A stretch of 64,000 nucleotides of DNA, taken from assembly GCA_943735955.1 (NCBI GenBank), contig OX030959.1, forward strand, positions 719,725 through 783,724, given 5' to 3'. This document shows positions 52,026 through 62,010 of this stretch, one piece after another. The notes beneath the pieces were generated by a model that did not search any database, was not told the DNA's origin, and worked only from the letters and a program-made list of their open reading frames with translations. Numbering within the stretch: the first letter of the stretch is position 1; each line of letters opens with the position of its first letter. The position numbers were made by a program, and so were the translations under genes. Source of the DNA: Piscicola geometra. Taxonomy: Eukaryota; Annelida; Clitellata; Hirudinida; Piscicolidae.

Positions 52026-52353
52026 ATGAACAAGATTGTTCTGAGAGTGGTGCTGGTGTGCTGCTTGCTCCTCTTCTCCTTCTCGCACGCCCACTACCAT
52101 GTGGTCAGTCAGTCGGACAAACTATCCTACTCATTTGCAATGCATCCTTCGTTGAGATGAATAGAACTTTTAATGTTAATTTCTAATTTTTCAACCCTCC
52201 CCATCCCTCCCTCAGAAGAACGCTATGATGAAGACTGTCTTCTGCAACAAGTGCGGCTGCATCAACAGATGCGGCAGCCGGAAGTTTCCCAGCAGTAACT
52301 TGAGACTGCGCAGGTCAATCAGGAACCTCTTGGTCCTCGTCAATTCGTCTTGA
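52026..52353 (+). CDS. Small secreted Cys-rich peptide (71 residues)
   Basis: Exon 52026-52103 encodes the signal peptide MNKIVLRVVLVCCLLLFSFS plus HAHYHV. The donor is GTG|GTCAGT. Exon 52216-52353 (acceptor CCTCCCTCAG, phase 0, stop TGA) encodes a 45-residue peptide with core KTVFCNKCGCINRCGSRKF and then a basic, hydrophobic tail containing RLRRS. Four cysteines in C-x2-C-x-C-x3-C spacing would form two disulfides. The FCNK-x-GC-x-NR core is shared with the CCAP-like precursor at 46783-47222, as is the phase-0 intron after the signal sequence, so the two may be paralogues. CG(S)R(K)F is also reminiscent of trissin-type peptides. There is no clear dibasic site before the core and no Gly amide donor, so processing is unclear. 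The ATG was chosen because the signal peptide starts there; the frame is open upstream without Met back to a TAG. AATAAA lies at 52771-52776. Confidence 0.7.
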
Positions 52354-52770
52354 ACACTTTTCTCCTTCTTCTTCGAAGTTCATTGACATTGACAATTGTA
52401 GCATGGGTGCATCGTCCTTTGGAATACGAACTTGTACCTTTGTCTCCTTCTAATTACATCGTAGATCGCAAACAGTTTCAAGTCATATACTTCATATGAC
52501 ATAGTAGGCCAAATATACAACTCTGCTTCTCATATGCCAAAATGCGTCTTACATATTTCATAGCCGACTTTATGGGTTCATGGTGTTCCTATTTAATCAA
52601 TTAAGTTCTTAGAACAATTGCTTTTATTTCTGCCTTTTACAAAATACATACATATTCATTTTCACTTTTAATATTTATTTTCAAATTTATTTAAAATATT
52701 TAGGTCAATAGGCTAGGGCTACTGAATAAGGATTAGGCATTGATCAGCAAAATAGACATTGGAAGTTTGA

Positions 52771-52776
52771 AATAAA
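52771..52776 (+). terminator. Polyadenylation signal of the small peptide gene
   Basis: AATAAA about 420 nt after the TGA stop; no closer canonical signal was seen. Confidence 0.4.
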
Positions 52777-54146
52777 ATTGATTAGAAAAGTCAAAGTATT
52801 ACAGTTGATAGATTAAAATTATTTAGATGATAGTCAAAATCTTTGGGAAAATAGGCGTGAAATCTATTTGAAAAACCACTCACATGTCGATAAGTGGTTA
52901 GTTTCGGGTGTTTGTACGAGGTGAAACATACGAGTATCTCTTGAAACTTCTGGATTTTACTTATTAGCTCAAGTTATGACTATTTTCGTTCATATTCACA
53001 ACCAGGTGGCTTTGAATTCTGATCGGGTTTACGCCCTTCACTCTGGGATGTCTTCTAGACTGCTTAGACATAAGCGAAAAGAATTTTCTTTACACCTGGC
53101 GAGTGAAATGAAATATATATTCTTTGTAAAAATCTCGTTCCACAAACTTTTTTTATATATTCTGAAGTTCAAGATTGGAAAAGAGTATTTGAAAAAAAGG
53201 GTTTGAGTGAAATGTGCATGCTTAAAGGTGTGGGCTTCTCATCTTTCGGTCAAGTGTAGCCGATGCACTTGATAAATACACAAGCCAAACACACACACAA
53301 CCTTTCAGATCATCAAGAGTTTGTGCGAAATGTATTCGCTTCTATACAACTCAATCAATGATGTGGAATAAATTCAATAAAGTTGTATAAAAACAAATGA
53401 TATTTATGAAAATATTATCGAGTTTTATAAATGTAATGTTTTAAAAAGTTTGCAACAAAATATATAAAAAAATAGTTATAATTAATTCTAAAAAATAAGG
53501 CTTAAAACAACTTCAGGCCATGTACTAATGTTAATGAATACATCAAATCTCGATGGCCGAATGGTTGTTTGATTGCGCCATTAACGATTATGAGCACATA
53601 AAAGGCCCACTATTACGGGTATATAGCACATAAATACACAACGAGTATCTGGAGGTTGATTGATGGAGACTTAATGGCTACTTCGGGCTGTACGCATGCA
53701 TCATCCTATCAATCCCTTCCAGCACTTCCACCTCCTCCTTCTCATCCTTCTTCTCTCTACATCCATTCATTACTTATACGTAATTTTAATTTAATTCTTT
53801 GAATAATAGAAGTTTATAAAGATTTATTGAAGTTCGAAATATGATCCTAGAAACTTTACAATTTTCTAAACAAATAATACAAATGTTAAGCGCTTTGAAC
53901 GGTAAAGAAGGTTCGAAAAGAATGAAATAGTGGTCGAAGCCTGTAATGATATGGTACAACGTTCGACGGACGCGTGCAGCATCCAGTAAAGCTCCTCGAG
54001 GGCCTCTCAGTCGTCAATAAGTCTACAAGTAAATGTTCCACTCAAAGAGGTCATAGTTTCGACAGCAGTGTTCTGAGAAGATGTAGCACAACTAACTTGC
54101 ACTGTGAGCTTGTAGAACCCTTTCAAAGTCATCAATACTAACCTTC
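52777..54146. other. Tail-to-tail intergenic DNA
   Basis: AT-rich DNA between the peptide gene (plus) and the BMP gene (minus). No exon was supported on either strand. Confidence 0.5.
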
Positions 54147-54152
54147 TTTATT
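54147..54152 (-). terminator. Polyadenylation signal of the BMP gene
   Basis: TTTATT on the plus strand is AATAAA on the minus, about 265 nt past the BMP stop codon. Confidence 0.5.
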
Positions 54153-54416
54153 AGATTAAAATCAAGTAGTGTTAGTTAATACAAGGGACCGCAAGTTATG
54201 TAGGTAGCCAGTTACTAAGGCAGCTACAGGACGCCATTATGCTTCGACTAGAATCGATCAGCCAACACAGCTTACAGATGTTAACACACTTTGCTTCATC
54301 AGTTCTGATTGCCTCACAGTTCCAATCTCTTCGTTTCCATTCGCACCGAAGCCTCGAGATTGCTCTTCAACAAGGTATCATGGTGGTCTCCCAAACCTTC
54401 ATCCAACCAACCCCCA

Positions 54417-55950
54417 TCATCTGCAGCCACACCCCAACACCACCATGTTCGGGTATTCCTTGATTATGTAACCCTTGCGCTGTGCAAGGTAGAGGAGTGT
54501 GAGGGGCTCAAGTCTGGTGGGCACACAACAGGGTCGGGGCACTTGTTTGGGGTTCCTGGAGTGCATGAGGCTCTGGATGGTGGCGTGGTTGGTGGCGTTG
54601 AGGTAGTCAGGCATGAAGGTGGGACAGAAGCCCTGGCAGAAGAAGGCTTCGTAACCGTTGGGCGCCACTATCCAGTCGTCCCAGCCCAGCATCTCGAAGC
54701 CGACGTAGAACCTCCTCCTGCGACAGAGGTTGTGTTGTCTGCGCTTGACACTCTGTCGGTGTGCAGGAGAAGTGAAGTTTTTCGTTCTTTTCTTTCTCTT
54801 GTGACTTTGTGTAGTTGTTTGTTGTTGTTGTGTTTGTTGTTGCTGGTGTTGTGGATTAGAGACGTCTGAATAGGTGACTAGAAGGGGTGTGTGTGAAGGG
54901 TCGTCGATGGCAAGGGAAGCTCCTTGGGGATGATCTGACGATCGTTTGTGTCGGTGTTTGTGTCGTGAACTCAAGAGCACTTTGAAGGTCAGGTCACTTC
55001 GGTCACTTAAGTTGCCGAAGACTCGACTCACGTTCAGAGAAATCCATTGAGGTCGCCACTTTGGAAACGTCTTTCTGTCGAGGAGGATGTGTCGGTGTGT
55101 GGAGGGGTCGAACAGAAACACATACATGCGCTCCAAGGCTTGTGTGCGTTTATGTGTTCTGTGACTGTGCAGGTGCTTGTGTGAGGGTGGTGGTGGTGTG
55201 TAGAAGATCCTCAGTTCACTGCCTTTCGACTGCTCGTCTCTGGGCAAGTGAGTGGTGTTGAAGCGGAAGAGATACTTTCCGCCTCTGAGTTTTCTGTCGC
55301 TGCTGTGGCGTGCAGACAATTCTGTGAGGTTGATGGTGAAGTGGTAAAGGAATGAAACTATATGGAAGAAGTTATGTTAAAATAAAAGTACCTGCAGCTC
55401 TCAAAAAAAATAGACAAAAAAAATAATAAAACAAGCATACAACAAAGAGACAGCAAAACACACAATGTTTACTTTCTTGAAGGTCCGGCATGAAGCTTCT
55501 GATGGTGTCACCGTGGAACCATCCATGCTGCAGACGTCTATGGGTGCTCCTCCACAGTTTCCTGGTGAGGGCTTGTCTGTACAGGTCCATCACGTAGGTG
55601 GGAACGTGGGCTTCTGAGCGCCTCGAGACCAACACCCCATCGGAGCCTATCAGGTTCATGAAGGATCTCTTCAATAAATCACTGACTTCTGCGCTGTAGT
55701 AGGGCGCTGTGTTGTCTGCGTGGAGTTGGTGGCTTTTGTGGGAGGAGGATGCTACTTTCCGGGAAGATGAAGGAGGTGTGGGAGGGGGTGGATGGTGTTT
55801 GAGAGACTTGCGATGGCTGTGTGGCTTGAGTCGGTGTGACTGTGTGATGTTGGAGGGGTGTGGAGAAGAGAAGAATTGCTGGGAGCTTTCGAGGAAGGAA
55901 GAAAACGTTAGAGTCATGATGAGCAGGAAGTGAAGGTGTCTTGCATGCAT
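54417..55950 (-). CDS. BMP2/4 (Dpp)-like TGF-beta family ligand
   Basis: Two coding exons, 55950-55473 (donor AGAAA|GTAAAC) and 55321-54417 (acceptor CAACCTCACAG), join in phase 1 to a 460-residue preproprotein. An alternative acceptor ATATAG about 36 bp upstream keeps the same frame. The start MHARHLHFLLIMTLTFSSF is a signal peptide. The prodomain carries a conserved block (SDLLKRSFMNLIGSDG) and, after the intron, YLFRFNTTHL and SELRIFY. Candidate furin sites are SHKRKKR and QSVKRR. The mature cystine-knot domain (359-460) has all seven cysteines: CRRRRFYVGF, WDDWIVAPNGYEAFFCQGFC, LNATNH (N-glycosylation), RPCCVPT and the terminal GCGCR. WDDWIVAP.GY and the spacing point to BMP2/4/Dpp rather than BMP5-8. 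Such ligands pattern the dorsoventral axis through type I/II Ser/Thr-kinase receptors and Smads. BMP9/10 cannot be ruled out by eye. Confidence 0.95.
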
Positions 55951-55973
55951 GGTTATGCCGGAAGCAAATCTCG
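55951..55973 (-). other. 5' UTR part of the BMP first coding exon
   Basis: On the minus strand CCCCTCCCTCCCAG ends an intron at 55974, and 23 nt (CGAGATTTGCTTCC..) precede the ATG. A non-coding first exon should therefore lie beyond 57.4 kb. Confidence 0.5.
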
Positions 55974-56019
55974 CTGGGAGGGAGGGGTGGTGAAAGGGGG
56001 GTTGTGAAGTTTGTTTGGA

Positions 56020-57400
56020 GGTTGGAAAAGGGGTTGTAAGGTGTTGGTTGGGGAAGGGGTTGTAAGGTGTTGGTTGGGGAAGGGGTTGTAAGGTGTTGGT
56101 TGGGGGAGGGGTTGTGAGGTGTTGGTTGGGGGAGGGGTTGTGAGGTGTTGGTTGGAAAAGGGGTTGTAAGGTGTTGGTTGGGGGAGGGGTTGTGAGGTGT
56201 TGGTTGAGGGAGGGGTTGTAAGGTGTTGGTTGGGGGAGGGGTTGTGAGGTGTTGGTTGGAAAAGGGGTTGTAAGGTGTTGGTTGGGGAAGGGGTTGTGAG
56301 GTGTTGGTTGGGGAAGGGGTTGTAAGGTGTTGGTTGGGGAAGGGGTTGTAAGGTGTTGGTTGGGGAAGGGGTTGTAAGGTGTTGGTTGGGGGAGGGGTTG
56401 TAAGGTGTTGGTTGGGGGAGGGGTTGTAAGGTGTTGGTTGGGGAAGGGGTTATGAGGTGTTGGTTGGGGAAGGGGTTATGAGGTGTTGGTTGGGGGAGGG
56501 GTTGTAAGGTGTTGGTTGGGGGAGGGGTTGTAAGGTGTTGGTTGGGGAAGGGGTTATGAGGTGTTGGTTGGGGGAGGGGTTGTAAGGTGTTGGTTGGGGA
56601 AGGGGTTGTGAGGTGTTGGTTGGGGAAGGGGTTATGAGGTGTTGGTTGGGGAAGGGGTTGTGAGGTGTTGGTTGGGGAAGGGGTTATGAGGTGTTGGTTG
56701 GGGAAGGGGTTATGAGGTGTTGGTTGGGGAAGGGGTTGTAAGGTGTTGGTTGGGGAAGGGGTTATGAGGTGTTGGTTGGGGGAGGGGTTGTAAGGTGTTG
56801 GTTGGGGAAGGGGTTGTGAGGTGTTGGTTGGGGAAGGGGTTGTAAGGTGTTGGTTGGGGGAGGGGTTGTGAGGTGTTGGTTGGGGGAGGGGTTGTGAGGT
56901 GTTGGTTGGGGAAGGGGTTGTAAGGTGTTGGTTGGGGAAGGGGTTGTAAGGTGTTGGTTGGGGGAGGGGTTGTGAGGTGTTGGTTGGGGGAGGGGTTGTA
57001 AGGTGTTGGTTGGGGAAGGGGTTGTGAGGTGTTGGTTGGGGGAGGGGTTGTAAGGTGTTGGTTGAGGGAGGGGTTGTAAGGTTTTGGTTGGGGGAAGGGT
57101 TGTGAAGTGTTGGTTGGGGGAGGGGTTGTGATGTGGTGGTTGGGGGAAGGGTTGTGAGATGTTGGTTGAGGGAGGGGTTGTAAGGTGATGGCTGGGGAAG
57201 GGGTTGTAAGGTGTTGGTTGGGGGAGGGGTTGTGAGGTGTTGGTTGGGGGAGGGGTTGTAAGTTGTTGGTTGGGGGAGGGGTTGTAAGGTGTTGGTTGGG
57301 GGAGGGGTTATGAGGTGTTGGTTGAGGGGAGGGGTTGTAAGGTGGTGGTTGGGGGAGGGGTTGTAAGGTGTTGGTTGAGGGAGGGGTTGTGAGGTGTTGG
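56020..57400. repeat. 26-bp G-rich minisatellite, about 53 copies
   Basis: Units of GGGGTTGTAAGGTGTTGGTT with GGGGAA or GGGGGA (26 bp), variable at TAAG/TGAG/TATGAG and GGGAA/GGGGA/TGAGGGA. Because 26 is not a multiple of three, the stop-free minus-strand frame cycles through all three phases and repeats its peptide every 26 residues. This is an artefact, not a gene. The array lies in the presumed intron just upstream of the BMP coding exon. Confidence 0.98.
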
Positions 57401-57410
57401 AAATGTGAAT

Positions 57411-60400
57411 CAATTTGTTAAGCGAATATCGAGTTATGGTTTCAATGAAGGGTGTGGTAATTGCCTACGGTTGTAAAATATTGTTTTGAAAAATAGATGA
57501 TGTTTATTAATAATAATTTATTTTTCCTATTTTGTTATTATTGTTATGATGGCGATAATGATGATGAAAGGGATGTCGGAGTGTTTTGATAATTTACACA
57601 TGGTGATTTTAGGAGAGTGAATGAATCACGATTGAGTTCTCGGGGCTGAAGTGTTCGTGAAGGGAGGCCACATGCCGCTGTCAGTAAGGCCTGCTGCATC
57701 AGGCGGAAGCATGGCGGCATCCTCAAATGATTCTCAAGCCAATTCCAAAGCAATTCATTGACAGGTACTTAGGAGCGTAAATTGTACACTCAAACGTTTG
57801 GCGTGAGGCCCGCTTAATGCAGCGTTCAAGTGCCAATGCACTTTTAAGCTTTTAATTGCCTGCCTGAGTAACAGTCGTGCTTCAGCCTGGGCGAACATCA
57901 TCATAAATCGTCCCATCACTCCAGCGTGCATTAGCAGCCCGCCACTGATGCCTTTATTGCGCATGCCTTCATAACCTCTCTTCCACCACCCCTCCTCTTC
58001 TCTCCACCACCACCCCTCCTCTTCTCTCCACCACCACCCATTCTCTTCCTCCTTCTCATTCACCACTTTTCAAATGTTCCATGCCCCTCTCCATGCTCCA
58101 TACCACTGAAGTTTGTTTTTTCCACTTCCACTTTGGTTCGAAGTCCCAATGCGCTGTTGCTTCCAAACACTTTAACAAACTTGTTAACAATTATTGTGAA
58201 TTTTCTTCTAGCACCCACATACAAACAATACAAACACAAACAAACACTCATACAAACAAACACACACATACACACACACACACACACAAACACACATGTC
58301 ATTCTAAGGAAAGAGATAAGTGAAAATTAAGACTTGAATGAGTGGAGTGGGGGAGGCAGGGTGAATTAAATGATGAAGCATGCAATAACCACTAATTAGA
58401 TGAATATCCGATGCGATAACAGTGTTGCTAGTGAGGTGGAATGGGGGGGACGAAGGGTGATTGGATTAAAAGTAAAAGAAATGTGGAATGATTGATTAAT
58501 TTGGATTGGATAGAATTTGGGTTGAATCAAAGATGTGGGATGGTTTAGAAGTGGGATGGCTCATTATCTGGACAGTTTAGAGCAGATGAAAATTTAAAGA
58601 ATAACTTCAAAGTCACTCTCGAGATTAATTATTCGCTTGTGAGATCGATTTTTTTTAAATCTCGAACGCAGGCTTAGTTCTTAAAAAAGTTATTTCAAAA
58701 AACTTGTGTAACATAAACAGCGATCAATTAAAGACCCTGCTCTTGAAGAAGACAAGTTTGCTGTGACGGGGTTGATGCCTCAAGTGAGGCGAACTTTGAG
58801 GTTAGTTAAATGTTATTCTTCGAGAATTTGTTGCACGCAAGAACGTGAAGCTTTTGAAGTTTGGATGCAAGAAAGGATAAATCGAAGCCGGAAAACAGCA
58901 GCTCGGCAATAACTAAATCACATTACACTGACTCTATTTCAGAATAAATAGAACATTAAAATGTATATTTAGCCTTTAACAAATTATTTGTGAGGTAATT
59001 TAAAATTAAGTAAATAAATATTGAAAAGTGGAGGGACAACGACAAACAGCAAGAAGTAACCATCAAACAAGAGAGACACTGCAAGGGGTGAACAACACTC
59101 GGCAAGACAAAGGAAGAGAGACAATGGCACAAAGACAGGGACCTTCAAGGCACTGTCTACTCATTGCTGAATATATTTCAATGTCTGTGCGTGTCTTATG
59201 AATTAGTAGGAAGGAGATATGTGTCGATCTTTGAATGTTTTGGTAGCTCGTAGAGATCTGGTAAAAGTTCAGCAGTGATTTTTTATGCTTTTATAGGAGT
59301 TTTTAATGAATTGGCGGAAAATTGTGGGTGTTATGTGGCTTTAGAATGATTTATGCATTATTCAAACGACCAAACAGAAGCACACAATGAATCATGGCAA
59401 AGCTCCGAATAAGACAGAAGGAGCAATAGTTATTCTTGCATTATGAGCGGATACGCAGAAAAGTCGAAAAAGTAGTTGTTTATAGAGGGGCAGGACTCGA
59501 TGCTGAGTGAATGAATGCAAGAGTTGAGTGAGTGTGCTGGGAAAGTCGAGGTTGTTTGAAGAACGAGTTGTAAGATTAATTGATAAATGTTAGTGAAGGA
59601 ATGCATGGAAGCATTAGTGAAATGGAGGTTTGACGGAGGAGCGAAGATCGGATGAGCATTAAGACGAATTGAAGAGTGATAATGTCCATAAATAACGTGT
59701 TATCAAATTATTGGGGTGTATATCATAAGGGCCTCGTGATTGATCGAATGAAGGCAAGATAATTCCTGGAAGGAAGCTCTAAATTGGCAGAGATATAAAA
59801 ATATGCAAATGAAAACATCGACTCTGGATGATGGATGCGCTGAAATGAAGGCTTAAAAGGAAAGAATGGATGACTAATGGCCTTTAACAAATTCATCGGC
59901 ACACTATTCACTCCATCAAGAAACCGCTCAAGCTTCTCCTGAAACACTCTGAATTGGCGTGGTAGTCAGCGATTAAAATCTGGTGCAAGACAACTTCTGA
60001 TCTTTCAACGACAGACACGCAGAAGTGTCCTCATAAGAGTATCACGTTTCTGTTGTTGTTGTTGTTGCAGGAGTCGAAGAAGTCCAGGAATTAATCAAGA
60101 GAAAGTGAAAGGGCTCGCCGAACTTGGTGAGTGCGTCAAAGAGACAATGCAGCAGGAATGCCTCATTACCATGCTCTTCGTCTGCCAATTCTAGAAGCGC
60201 ATTCCACACACGCATTGACAGACGAGAAGTTATGCATAATCGAGAAATGAGACTTGACTGGATGGAATTAGTCCATTTGGCCATGCCATTTCAGGGCGTT
60301 TTCGGACGCTTCATTGCAACAAGTCGTCTCATCTGAAATGCCTTCTTGGAGCTTCCAATCTTTTTCACACGGAAGATGCATGCGATGATGTGAGGGCAGG

Positions 60401-61800
60401 ACTGCATGGCACTGGAGTGGTGAACTGCTAGATAGAGGCCGCCTCGAGAGATGATGGAGATCACTGAATCAATCAGTTACTGGTGTCAGTGTATTGCAGT
60501 AAATCAATGAGGTTTGTTTTGTGCTTGCCGTATCATTTGTTCATTTATTAAGTCGCTCGCAATTGAATCTTTTGGTGCCTTCTTTTTCTTATTCTTTAAC
60601 TTTGTGTTTGTCTTTTTAGAAGTGTTTTCCACATCGATTCAAGGAATACCACTGTAGTTCCTTCTAAACCTCCGCAAAACAGCAACAACTGGTGAAGGCT
60701 CCTTTCAATTGTTTATGCCTCAGTACTCACTTCAATCAACCACCAACTCATCGCTTTCACTGTCAGCCTCATTTTTGATTTCATGATTATTATTAATTAG
60801 TTATCTTTTTATTCCTCATTTTAATTTACATATTAAAAATTCATTAAATCCTCTCAATGTGACAATGCTAATAAGATCTTGGAGCTTCGATGGCTTTGCA
60901 AACATACCTCCAAGCAACCACCATACCCTCGCTATTCTGCCTCTTTAATCAGATCCTTATCGCTGCCCCGCTGTCAATCTGGCATTGTGTGAAGGCAGAA
61001 CACTGCCATATAACACGTCAAGGTGCTCTGCATATAACAACAGCAACCACATTGAATCTTTATACAACACAGCGTGTAACAACTGAGTGAGTTTGTGCTA
61101 GGTAGTTAGCACGCCTCTGAAGGTCTGGGGCTCATGTGGCCAGATGTCCCGGTGAAAAAAAACCTTCTGAGGTTTCGAAACCAACCCAGATGGCTTAGCT
61201 TGAAGTGGCTGAAGAAGACTGACGATGCTTGCAGCGAGAAAGGAGCGATGGACTTGCACCCTCATGCATGAGCTGCAGGTGCTGATTGGATTCTGCAGCG
61301 ATAAAGAGATGCATCGCTTTGGTGAGTGCAGCCGTTTCCATCTCCATGAATCCTACTTTGGCTTCAGACAGTCCCTGGAGACTGCTTGGTCCAAAGAGGT
61401 TTAAAGTACCGAAGAGTTGGAGAATTTACGAATACCAGATTAACGATGCTTAATTAAGAGTATTGAGAAAATAAGAATGGGAAATGTGGTGTGGAAGAGA
61501 CTTATGATGGAGGGAAGGGCACAAAAGGGTTTTGGAAAATTACAACACAACTATTATTCAATTTGGTGTTTTGGTGTTTGGTAGTGGTGTGTGAGTGGAT
61601 TGGTCAATGTTTGTTTAGATGCCTCTCTGCATCGTTGTTGCCTTCAAACTCAAGATTTGTTTCCTTCAGTGAGCTTTATCAGTTCCTCAATCTGCCTGCT
61701 AACTTCGCGATCAGATAACGTCTCCCCTACTTTGCATGCGCCTCTCTGTTTACACACCACTCAAGCAAATCAAGCAATCTCACAAACTGCCTCAAACCAA
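57411..61800. other. Non-coding DNA upstream of the BMP gene
   Basis: No confident exon. A minus-strand segment at 60042-60284 is open for 80 codons with a normal-looking stretch (VWNALLELADEEHGNEAFLL) but no splice partner. The block at 57600-57960 is GC-richer than its surroundings and contains homeodomain-type TTAATTG; it could be regulatory. Short arrays occur at 57980-58055 (CCACCACCCCTCCTCTTCTCT) and 58215-58290 (ACAAACA/CACACA). Confidence 0.4.
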
Positions 61801-61816
61801 TAAACACGCACAAACA

Positions 61817-61981
<165 letters not shown>

Positions 61982-62010
61982 ACACACACACAAACAAACA
62001 CACACACAAA

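Noticed and set aside
54309..54869. 186-codon plus-strand frame
   Set aside because: It is the antisense shadow of the BMP mature domain, whose minus-strand reading is unambiguous.
55953..57413. 486-codon minus-strand frame rich in Pro/Thr/Asn/Gln
   Set aside because: It lies wholly in a 26-bp minisatellite; the repeat is not frame-preserving and contains no stops in any phase on that strand.
60042..60284. 80-codon minus-strand frame with a plausible helical segment
   Set aside because: Single frame without splice partner, ending in a TTG/CAA repeat-derived Thr run; insufficient support for a gene.
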